NCBI GenBank assembly: GCA_946480635.1
Contig: CAMLKV010000048.1
Location: forward strand, 1 to 10,053
DNA length: 10,053 nt
Direction of reading: 5' to 3'
DNA from: an uncultured Flavobacterium sp.
GTDB lineage: Bacteria > Bacteroidota > Bacteroidia > Flavobacteriales > Flavobacteriaceae
The notes beneath the pieces were generated by a model, which saw only the letters and a list, made by a program, of their open reading frames with translations, was not told the DNA's origin and did no database searches. Shown one piece after another: positions 1 through 5,023 of the stretch. A program made the translations under genes and the position numbers. Position 1 is the stretch's first letter; every line of letters starts with the position of its first letter.

Positions 1-885
1 AGTCTGTATGTTGATTTACAAGGAAGAAATGTAAACTACAAAGCTGATGGAGTTCAAACTGATGTTGTTCATGACAATTTCAACTTCTTCAATCCAAAAG
101 CAGGAATTAGTTTTTCGCCAAGTAAAAAACACACTGTTTATTATTCATATGCCAGAGCAAATCGTGAACCAAATAGAACAGATTACGAAAACGGAAGCCC
201 TCGTCCTGAAAAACTTGACGATTTTGAGTTAGGATGGCGTTTTAATTCTGACAAAGTAAAGCTTAATGTTAATGGGTATTATATGTTTTACAAAAATCAG
301 TTAATCTTAACAGGAGGTTTAGATGATGTTGGATCACCAATACGTAAAAACGTAGGTCAAAGCTATCGAATGGGTCTTGAGGTTGATGCTAAAATAACAT
401 TAACTCAAAAATGGTCAATTCAACCAAACATTACATTAAGTAGAAATAAAAACATTGATTTCTATTTTCAGAGAGATGGTGTTTTACAAAACTTAGGAGA
501 AACAAATATTTCATACTCTCCAGAAATTGTAGCTGGAAACATTTTAACTTTTAGCCCTTTAAAACAAGTACAGATTTCATTGCTTTCTAAATTTGTTGGT
601 AAACAATATATGGGAAATATAGATGCTAAATCATCTATTTTAAACGATTACTTTGTAAATGATTTTAACGCGAGTTATGAAATCAAGCCTAAATCAGTAT
701 TTAAATCAATCATTGTATCAGCAGTAGCAAACAATATCTTTAACAGAAAATATGTTTCTAATGGATATTTCTACACTTATGATGACTCTTGGTCTAATCC
801 ACCAGCAGTAACAACTATCGAAGGTGCTGGATATTACCCTCAAGCAGGTGCAAATGTTTTAGCAGGTTTAACACTTATCTTTTAA
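1..885 (+). CDS. TonB-dependent outer-membrane receptor, C-terminal part (5' end outside window)
   Basis: The frame is open from the first base and stops at 883-885, giving about 294 visible residues. They alternate polar and hydrophobic residues, as in outer-membrane beta strands, with repeated segments such as VYYSYARANREPN, KLDDFELGWRF and NNIFNRKYVSNGYFY, and end in the terminal Phe (LAGLTLIF) expected for BAM-assembled barrels. FELGWRF followed by a strand and a long loop, and NNIFNRKY near the end, are typical of the C-terminal barrel of TonB-dependent receptors. The family imports ferric siderophores, haem, vitamin B12 or glycans using energy from TonB-ExbB-ExbD. The plug domain, TonB box and signal peptide are not in the window, so the substrate cannot be inferred. 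The gene converges on the lipoprotein gene at 916-1341 and ends just before a shared hairpin. Confidence 0.9.
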   Translation, partial: SLYVDLQGRNVNYKADGVQTDVVHDNFNFFNPKAGISFSPSKKHTVYYSYARANREPNRTDYENGSPRPEKLDDFELGWRFNSDKVKLNVNGYYMFYKNQLILTGGLDDVGSPIRKNVGQSYRMGLEVDAKITLTQKWSIQPNITLSRNKNIDFYFQRDGVLQNLGETNISYSPEIVAGNILTFSPLKQVQISLLSKFVGKQYMGNIDAKSSILNDYFVNDFNASYEIKPKSVFKSIIVSAVANNIFNRKYVSNGYFYTYDDSWSNPPAVTTIEGAGYYPQAGANVLAGLTLIF

Positions 886-889
886 TACA

Positions 890-917
890 AAAAAGAGGGG
901 CAATTGCTCCTCTTTTT
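890..917. terminator. Bidirectional intrinsic terminator between receptor and lipoprotein genes
   Basis: A 9-bp arm AAAAAGAGG (890-898) pairs perfectly with CCTCTTTTT (909-917), and inner bases 899-901 and 906-908 can extend the stem. It has an A-run on the left and a T-run on the right, so it can terminate both convergent genes. The right arm overlaps the stop codon of the minus-strand lipoprotein gene by two bases. Confidence 0.85.
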
Positions 918-1341
918 AATTGTATACTCTTATAACATCACCCAATATTTCGGTTCTATACTGTTTTAAAGGATACTGTTCCCCATTTTCTCCGTTCCCA
1001 ACGTAAATGCTATACTTTGAATTTTCACAAGAACATTTAGCATAACCACCTTCTAAAGTTAGTCGTGAGCAAGCAGTAGGATATTGATTGGGACAACTTG
1101 CCTCCCAAGCCCTATAATCATTTGTCCCAGCCGCAACCACAATAATGCCTTGAATACCTGCACCAGCATCTGTTATGACCATAGCGTTCCCTGGGAATTT
1201 AAGCGAATTATACTGTGGTAAATTTGTATTTATCTCTTTAGAAAAACTTATGTTCTGTAAATATTGGTTGTTATTTACAGGTTTATCCTTATCACAAGAA
1301 ATAAAAAGTAAAACTAGAATTATGTAGAAAATTTGTTTCAT
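916..1341 (-). CDS. Rieske-fold-like lipoprotein lacking both cluster histidines
   Basis: 141 residues starting at ATG 1341. Residues 1-15 form a hydrophobic signal with lipobox FIS-C16, followed by DKDK, so a lipoprotein is predicted. The C-terminal half resembles the Rieske cluster-binding region: box I is C83-P-N-Q...C91 and box II is C103-S-C105-E-N-S, followed by a segment like KYSIYVGNG...YPLKQYRTEI that matches the strand order after box II in Rieske proteins. In true Rieske proteins box I is CxH...C and box II is CxCHGS. Here all four cysteine positions appear kept (two ligand-type, two disulfide-type), but Asn85 and Glu106 stand where the histidines should be. A classical 2Fe-2S cluster is therefore unlikely. 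I recall similar small lipoproteins in flavobacteria, but no function. It is divergent from greA with about 157 bp between the starts. Confidence 0.75.
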   Translation of the reverse strand: MKQIFYIILVLLFISCDKDKPVNNNQYLQNISFSKEINTNLPQYNSLKFPGNAMVITDAGAGIQGIIVVAAGTNDYRAWEASCPNQYPTACSRLTLEGGYAKCSCENSKYSIYVGNGENGEQYPLKQYRTEILGDVIRVYN

Positions 1342-1359
1342 TTTAAAAAAGCTAATATC

Positions 1360-1391
1360 TTGTTATAACAAATTTAATTTAATTAACTTTG
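1360..1391 (+). promoter_or_regulatory. Candidate greA promoter P1 (TTG-N21-TAACTTTG)
   Basis: TTG at 1360-1362 is followed 21 bases later by TAACTTTG at 1384-1391, matching the Bacteroidota -33/-7 layout. Of the promoters in this window it is the only one with both elements at normal spacing. A transcript would start near 1396 and carry a leader of about 100 bases, including the hairpin at 1453-1474. Confidence 0.55.
1369..1376 (-). promoter_or_regulatory. Candidate -7 box for the Rieske-like lipoprotein gene
   Basis: On the minus strand this reads TAAATTTG, a perfect TAnnTTTG, 27 bases upstream of the ATG at 1341. No TTG was found at the usual -33 distance, so the call rests on the -7 box and its position. 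Confidence 0.45.
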
Positions 1392-1437
1392 TAAACGACC
1401 CTATTTAGGATTAAATTATAAATTGAAATAAAAATTA

Positions 1438-1445
1438 TATCTTTG
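1438..1445 (+). promoter_or_regulatory. Second candidate greA -7 box (P2)
   Basis: TATCTTTG is a perfect TAnnTTTG. A TTG at 1423-1425 lies only 12 bases upstream, too close for a standard -33 element. Transcription from here would begin near 1450, immediately before the hairpin at 1453-1474. Confidence 0.4.
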
Positions 1446-1452
1446 TACGAAG

Positions 1453-1476
1453 AAATCCCGTCCCGATGGGATTTTT
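1453..1476 (+). terminator. Terminator-like hairpin in the greA leader
   Basis: AAATCCC (1453-1459) pairs with GGGATTT (1468-1474) around an 8-base loop, and T residues continue to 1476. This has the form of an intrinsic terminator but lies upstream of greA with no gene to terminate on this strand. It may be an attenuator for the upstream promoter or a 5'-end stabilising hairpin for the downstream one. An ATG at 1466 lies inside it and is not taken as the greA start. Confidence 0.55.
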
Positions 1477-1498
1477 TCTATTTTATAAAAATGACGTT

Positions 1499-1975
1499 AT
1501 GAGTACAGTATCTTATTATACAGCCGCAGGATTAAAAAAATTAAAAGACGAATTAGAGCAATTAAAAAGTATAGAACGCCCAAAAGCATCACAAGCAATT
1601 GCAGAAGCTAGAGATAAAGGAGATTTATCTGAAAATGCAGAATATGACGCTGCAAAAGAAGCTCAAGGCCTTTTAGAAATGAAAATTGCCAAAATGGAAG
1701 AGCTTTATGCTAATGCCCGTTTAATTGACGAATCCCAATTAGACATATCAAAAGCATTGGTTTTATCGCATGTAAAAATCAAGAACCAAACTAATGGCAT
1801 GGAATTATCATACCAATTAGTTGCTGAAAGTGAAGCTGATTTAAAATCAGGAAAAATATCGGTTACTTCTCCTATTGGGAAAGGACTATTAGGAAAATCT
1901 GTTGGAGAAATCGCTGAAATTCAAGTGCCAAACGGAATTCTAAAATTTGAAGTTCTAGAAATTACAAGAGACTAA
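1499..1975 (+). CDS. greA: Transcription elongation factor GreA
   Basis: GreA enters the secondary channel of backtracked RNA polymerase and stimulates cleavage of the RNA 3' end, rescuing stalled complexes. Starting at ATG 1499 (MSTVSYYT) the protein has 158 residues, the same as E. coli GreA; an in-frame ATG at 1466 would add 11 residues but lies within a leader hairpin. The N-terminal coiled-coil hairpin spans about residues 8-75 and carries the tip signature EARDKGDLSENAEYDAAKEA, with acidic D42 and E45 at the positions that coordinate the catalytic Mg2+. The C-terminal FKBP-like domain (about 80-158) contains the conserved SPIGKGLLGKSVGE. The HIT gene follows after 17 bases, suggesting one transcript. 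Two candidate promoters and a hairpin precede it. Confidence 0.96.
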   Translation: MSTVSYYTAAGLKKLKDELEQLKSIERPKASQAIAEARDKGDLSENAEYDAAKEAQGLLEMKIAKMEELYANARLIDESQLDISKALVLSHVKIKNQTNGMELSYQLVAESEADLKSGKISVTSPIGKGLLGKSVGEIAEIQVPNGILKFEVLEITRD

Positions 1976-1992
1976 ATCTAAAAAGCGACACA

Positions 1993-2382
1993 ATGGCTTC
2001 TATTTTCACTAAAATCGTTAACGGAGAAATTCCTTGTTACAAAATTGCCGAAACTGATGATTTTTTGGCTTTTTTAGATGTTAATCCCAATGTAAAAGGA
2101 CATACTTTGTGCATCCCTAAAAAAGAGATTGACAAAATTTTTGATATAGAAGATGAATTATATCTAGGCTTAATGGCTTTCTCAAAAAAAATTGCCATTG
2201 CTTTAGAAAAAACCGTGCCTTGCAAAAGAATAGGCATGACGGTTATTGGACTTGAAGTACCACACGCTCACGTTCACCTAATTCCTCTAAACATGATGGA
2301 CGATGCACGATTCCACAACAAGGTAAAACTAACTCCTGAAGAATTTCAAGAACTAGCTAATGCAATAGCAAATAATTTATAA
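1993..2382 (+). CDS. HIT-family nucleotide hydrolase (histidine triad protein)
   Basis: The 129-residue protein carries the histidine triad H91-A-H93-V-H95-L-I followed by PL, and the N-terminal IFTKIVNGEIPCYKI segment typical of the HinT branch. HIT proteins hydrolyse nucleoside phosphoramidates, aminoacyl-AMP or dinucleoside polyphosphates through a covalent nucleotidyl-His intermediate, the middle His (H93) being the expected nucleophile. GHTLCIPKKEI in the core is also characteristic. No membrane segment or signal peptide is present, so it is cytoplasmic. It starts 17 bases after greA and ends just before a strong hairpin, so greA-HIT is probably a bicistronic operon. The exact substrate cannot be read from the sequence. 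Confidence 0.93.
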   Translation: MASIFTKIVNGEIPCYKIAETDDFLAFLDVNPNVKGHTLCIPKKEIDKIFDIEDELYLGLMAFSKKIAIALEKTVPCKRIGMTVIGLEVPHAHVHLIPLNMMDDARFHNKVKLTPEEFQELANAIANNL

Positions 2383-2386
2383 TATG

Positions 2387-2411
2387 AAATCCGGTTTAAG
2401 CCGGATTTTTT
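2387..2411. terminator. Terminator after the greA-HIT operon, shared with the convergent gene
   Basis: AAATCCGG (2387-2394) pairs perfectly with CCGGATTT (2401-2408) around a 6-base loop, followed by T residues to 2412 on the plus strand. The minus-strand side has only a short T stretch, so it is stronger for the plus-strand operon. Confidence 0.85.
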
Positions 2412-2791
2412 TATTTACTTCCTTTTACACTATCATCACCATAAAATGAGAAAGGAAACATACCATTTGGCTCCTGAACATGATAAATCCTATAATAACC
2501 ATCTATTTTTCTGCTTATAGTCATATCTTTGGAATAACTTTTCTTAAAAATTCTATCCCCTACTGAAATCCCTAATTTATCCCATTTAGTAAATCTATAA
2601 CTGGCAAATCTATATTCACATTTAATACTATCATAAAAAGTTAAACTTCCTTTAGCATCAATTTCAATTTTATCAATAACAAAATCATATTTGTTCGCAT
2701 ACTCTTGTCGTGATTTTATATATACATTTACAGAAATAAACATCAAAACAACAATAAAAAAAATTCCTAAAAAAATCACCCCTTTTTTCAT
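2411..2791 (-). CDS. Uncharacterised protein with one N-terminal hydrophobic helix
   Basis: 126 residues when started at ATG 2791 (MKKGVIFLGIFF); a TTG two codons upstream at 2797 would add Met-Arg but is the weaker choice. Residues 1-2 are followed directly by a lysine and a strongly hydrophobic stretch (about 4-24, ending VNVYIKSR), which could be an uncleaved membrane anchor or a signal peptide; there is no lipobox cysteine. The rest (about 25-126) is a soluble, probably beta-rich domain with segments such as YDFVIDKIEIDAKGSLTFYD, VGDRIFKKSYSK and GYYRIYHVQEPNG. The IxKIEID...LxFYD...VGDxIxKxxxS pattern recalls a small family of flavobacterial exported or membrane-anchored proteins of unknown function. 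No catalytic motif is visible. It is transcribed alone, convergent to greA-HIT and divergent from umuC. Confidence 0.75.
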   Translation of the reverse strand: MKKGVIFLGIFFIVVLMFISVNVYIKSRQEYANKYDFVIDKIEIDAKGSLTFYDSIKCEYRFASYRFTKWDKLGISVGDRIFKKSYSKDMTISRKIDGYYRIYHVQEPNGMFPFSFYGDDSVKGSK

Positions 2792-2849
2792 CCTCAAAAC
2801 ACTTTTATTCTCACTTCCACAAAAGCACTTTATAACCTTTAATACTATA

Positions 2850-2857
2850 CAAATCTA
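2850..2857 (-). promoter_or_regulatory. Candidate -7 box for the uncharacterised gene
   Basis: On the minus strand this is TAGATTTG, a perfect TAnnTTTG, about 58 bases upstream of the ATG at 2791. The nearest TTG (2886-2888 as CAA on the plus strand) is 28 bases away, slightly too far for a standard -33 element. Confidence 0.4.
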
Positions 2858-2925
2858 ACAAAGTATTCTCAGTTTTATATTTTATCAACACAAATCAAAA
2901 ATTAACTTACTTCATTAAATGATAA

Positions 2926-2961
2926 AAAGCATATTAAGTAACTTTGCAATATGTATGCTTT
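2926..2961 (+). repeat. Nested inverted repeat centred on the umuC promoter, candidate operator
   Basis: The outer arms AAAGCATA (2926-2933) and TATGCTTT (2954-2961) are perfect complements separated by 20 bases. Inner arms CATATT (2930-2935) and AATATG (2948-2953) are also perfect, separated by 12. Both are centred within about one base of the middle of the -7 box at 2939-2946. A dimeric repressor bound here would block RNA polymerase. No repressor is identified, and AT-rich DNA gives short palindromes by chance. Confidence 0.4.
2939..2946 (+). promoter_or_regulatory. Candidate umuC -7 box, nearly leaderless
   Basis: TAACTTTG is a perfect TAnnTTTG ending four bases before the ATG at 2951. 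At the usual distance, transcription would start at or within a few bases of the start codon. No TTG lies at -33, which fits a weak or activator-dependent promoter. Confidence 0.5.
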
Positions 2962-4225
2962 AGTCGATTGTAATAACTTTTACGCATCTTGTGAACGCGT
3001 TTTTAAGCCCAAATTAATTGGAAAACCTATTGTGGTTTTATCCAACAATGATGGCTGTATTATTTCCAGAAGTGACGAAGCAAAAGCAGTTGGAATTCCC
3101 ATGGGAGCACCCGAATTTAAAGTCCGAGAACTCTTAAAAGAAAAAAATGTTACTGTTTTTTCTTCCAATTATCCTTTGTATGGCGATTTAAGCAATCGAG
3201 TAATGCAAATTTTAGAACAATTTTCTCCAAACATTGAGATTTATAGTATCGATGAAGCTTTCATGAATTTTGATGGTGTAACCGTGACCGATTTTCACGA
3301 TTATGGATTACAAATAAAATCAAGAGTTCAGCAGTGGTTGGGTATTCCAATTTCCATTGGCTTTGCACCAACCAAAGCACTTTCAAAAGTTGCCAATAAA
3401 ATTGCGCGTAAATTTCCAGAAAGAACAAAAGGTGTGTATATTATCAATACTGAAGAAAGCCGAATTAAAGCTTTAAAGTGGACCAAAATTGAAGATGTTT
3501 GGGGTATTGGCTATCGCCTTACCAAGAAAGCTAAGCTTCGAAATATAAAAACCGCTTTCGATTTCACATTATCAGAACACGAAAGTTGGATTAGAAAAGA
3601 AATGGGAGTTACTGGCATGCGTCTAAAGAATGAACTTGAAGGAAAATCAGTTTTAGCTTTAGAACCTGTTTCAGAACAAAAAAAGAGCATCGCCATTACA
3701 CGAAGTTTTCCTAAACAGATTTCTGAATATGATTTACTAAAAGAAAGAGTTTCTACTTTTGCTTCTGTTTGTGCCGAGAAATTACGCAAACAAAAGTCTT
3801 GCTGTTATACTATTATTGTTATGCTTGTCGTTGACAAACATAAATACGAATCAAATAAGTATTATTTCAATAATGCAATCAGCTTGCCTTTTGCCACAAA
3901 TTCGATGTTGACCATTAGCAATACAGCTGTTAGCATTCTCAAAAAATTACTCGAAGGTCACGAAGGCTTAAAATTTAAAAAAGCCGGTGTTATTGTAAGC
4001 GGATTGACACCTGAAAACAGCAAGCAATGTCATATGTTTGAAGATGAAAATCCAAAACACCTTCAATTAATGCAGACTATCGATTCATTGAATGCAAAAA
4101 TTGGCGGACGCAAAATCAAATTGGGCAATCAAAATTTAGAAAAAACCTGGGATATGAATCAAAATCATTTATCTCCCCGTTACACTACTAATTTCAATGA
4201 AATTCTTGAAATCAAATGCCAGTAG
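2951..4225 (+). CDS. umuC: Y-family translesion DNA polymerase, UmuC-type (Pol V catalytic subunit)
   Basis: 424 residues, close to E. coli UmuC (422). It inserts nucleotides opposite damaged template bases with low fidelity, working with UmuD'. The palm opens with YALVDCNNFYASCERVF: D6 is a metal ligand and Y11 sits at the steric-gate position that excludes ribonucleotides. SIDEAF supplies the other catalytic acids D101 and E102. The helix-hairpin-helix/thumb region around 160-200 contains WGIGYRL. The little-finger domain follows, with a QCHMF pentapeptide (359-363) in the place of the beta-clamp-binding motif QLNLF of E. coli UmuC. The end carries LSPRYTTNFNEIL, the DUF4113 tail typical of UmuC rather than DinB. 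The last 10 bases overlap the umuD start, implying coupled translation. Gene order is opposite to E. coli umuDC. Confidence 0.95.
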   Translation: MYALVDCNNFYASCERVFKPKLIGKPIVVLSNNDGCIISRSDEAKAVGIPMGAPEFKVRELLKEKNVTVFSSNYPLYGDLSNRVMQILEQFSPNIEIYSIDEAFMNFDGVTVTDFHDYGLQIKSRVQQWLGIPISIGFAPTKALSKVANKIARKFPERTKGVYIINTEESRIKALKWTKIEDVWGIGYRLTKKAKLRNIKTAFDFTLSEHESWIRKEMGVTGMRLKNELEGKSVLALEPVSEQKKSIAITRSFPKQISEYDLLKERVSTFASVCAEKLRKQKSCCYTIIVMLVVDKHKYESNKYYFNNAISLPFATNSMLTISNTAVSILKKLLEGHEGLKFKKAGVIVSGLTPENSKQCHMFEDENPKHLQLMQTIDSLNAKIGGRKIKLGNQNLEKTWDMNQNHLSPRYTTNFNEILEIKCQ

Positions 4226-4656
4226 ACAATTCAAAAAAACTGACTTTTTTTACTCCTGATTTCGAAAGCAATCAATCAATTCCTTATGCTGCAGGTGGAG
4301 TATCGGCTGGATTTCCTTCCCCAGCCGCTGATTTTACCGAAACCAATATCGATTTAAATAAAGAATTAGCTAAAAATCCGTTAGCCACATTTTACATAAA
4401 AGTAAATGGAAATTCGATGATTGATGCAGGAATTAACGATAAAGATATTTTAGTGGTTGACCGAAGCATTGAGCCCAGAGATAACAAAATTGCTGTTTGC
4501 TTAGTTGATGGTGAATTCACAGTAAAACGCATCAAACTCGAAAAAGACTGTTTGTATTTACTTCCCGAGAACAAAGACTATACGCCTATAAAAATCACAG
4601 AAGAAAATCAAATTAGCATTTGGGGAATCGTGACGTTTGTTATTAAAGCTATTTAA
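4216..4656 (+). CDS. umuD: UmuD-type autoproteolytic subunit of DNA polymerase V (S24 peptidase)
   Basis: 146 residues, a little longer than E. coli UmuD (139). The cleavage region is VSA31-G32FPSPAADF, an Ala-Gly bond as in LexA rather than the Cys-Gly bond of E. coli UmuD, followed by the same FPSPAAD run. The catalytic pair is visible: S67 in NGNSMIDAGI and K104 in FTVKRIKL. By family knowledge, RecA-ssDNA filaments stimulate self-cleavage, and the shortened UmuD' dimer binds UmuC to form active Pol V. There is no DNA-binding helix-turn-helix, so it is not a LexA-type repressor. The start overlaps umuC by 10 bases. No convincing terminator follows on the plus strand, so the operon may read toward the tRNA, which lies on the opposite strand. 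Confidence 0.94.
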   Translation: MPVDNSKKLTFFTPDFESNQSIPYAAGGVSAGFPSPAADFTETNIDLNKELAKNPLATFYIKVNGNSMIDAGINDKDILVVDRSIEPRDNKIAVCLVDGEFTVKRIKLEKDCLYLLPENKDYTPIKITEENQISIWGIVTFVIKAI

Positions 4657-4682
4657 TCAAATTCCTCTTTTAGAGAAAATCA

Positions 4683-4715
4683 AAAATAAAAAAACCGCTC
4701 ATTCCTGAGAGGTTT
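4683..4715 (-). terminator. Intrinsic terminator of the tRNA-Leu gene
   Basis: On the minus strand AAACC (4715-4711) pairs with GGTTT (4696-4692), and CTCA (4709-4706) with TGAG (4701-4698), with one mismatch between the two helices and a 4-base loop. A long T-rich tract follows (4694-4683). It lies directly after the tRNA 3' end. On the plus strand there is no T-run, so it is unlikely to stop umuCD transcription. Confidence 0.8.
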
Positions 4716-4717
4716 AG

Positions 4718-4797
4718 TACCCGGAGTGGGAATCGAACCCACACACCTAAGTACACGAGTTTGAGTCGTGCGCGTCTACCAATTCCGCCATCCGGGC
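4718..4797 (-). tRNA. tRNA-Leu (anticodon CAA)
   Basis: On the minus strand the 80-base sequence begins GCCCGGATGGCGGAATTGG. Acceptor arms GCCCGGA and TCCGGGT pair fully, with a G-U pair at 1-72 and discriminator A. The anticodon arm is CACGA-CTCAAAC-TCGTG, giving anticodon CAA (reads UUG). The T arm is GTGGG-TTCGATT-CCCAC, and an 11-base variable region marks a class II tRNA. The 3' CCA is not encoded and must be added by the CCA-adding enzyme. Confidence 0.96.
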
Positions 4798-4828
4798 ATA
4801 ACTGATAAGTGTTTCAGTATTGTGCGTG

Positions 4829-4836
4829 CAAATGTA
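4829..4836 (-). promoter_or_regulatory. Candidate -7 box for tRNA-Leu
   Basis: On the minus strand it reads TACATTTG, a perfect TAnnTTTG, 31 bases upstream of the mature tRNA 5' end, allowing a short 5' leader for RNase P removal. No TTG was found at -33. Confidence 0.5.
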
Positions 4837-4900
4837 ATTATTTTTTCTAGAATTCATAAAAAATAGTTCAAAAATATCTTTCAAGCATGGATTTAATTCC

Positions 4901-4908
4901 TAAATTTG
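4901..4908 (+). promoter_or_regulatory. Candidate -7 box for prs
   Basis: TAAATTTG is a perfect TAnnTTTG about 115 bases upstream of the prs ATG. It implies a leader of about 110 bases. Within it, two small hairpins share bases (4953-4968 and 4966-4984), but neither has a T-run, so no attenuator or riboswitch is claimed. Confidence 0.45.
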
Positions 4909-5023
4909 CACCGCGATAAAACGCACAACACATAACTAACTACACCCGAGACGCTTAAGACACTAAGCTTTAACAAAAAAAGCTAAACTGTATTAACCGT
5001 AGCGGAATAAAAACAACAAATTA

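Noticed and set aside
47..232. 61-residue plus-strand reading frame
   Set aside because: It lies out of frame inside the receptor coding sequence, which is open from base 1 and has clear beta-barrel sequence.
1466..1498. Upstream ATG that would extend GreA by 11 residues
   Set aside because: It lies inside the leader hairpin; starting at 1499 gives the family-typical 158-residue protein beginning MSTVSYYT.
2037..2237. Minus-strand reading frame inside the HIT gene
   Set aside because: Antisense shadow of a well-supported HIT coding sequence; no family resemblance.
2980..3168. Minus-strand reading frames inside umuC (also 3511-3789)
   Set aside because: Antisense shadows of a full-length UmuC coding sequence with intact motifs; no recognisable product.
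4392..4574. Minus-strand reading frame inside umuD
   Set aside because: Antisense shadow of umuD, which has its catalytic Ser and Lys in place.
4718..4797. tRNA-Leu as an attachment site for a mobile element
   Set aside because: No integrase, direct repeat of the tRNA 3' end or foreign gene block is visible on either side.
4886..4918. Short frame MDLIPKFAPR before prs
   Set aside because: Its ATG lies upstream of the candidate -7 box for prs, so it would not be in the prs transcript, and nothing else supports it.
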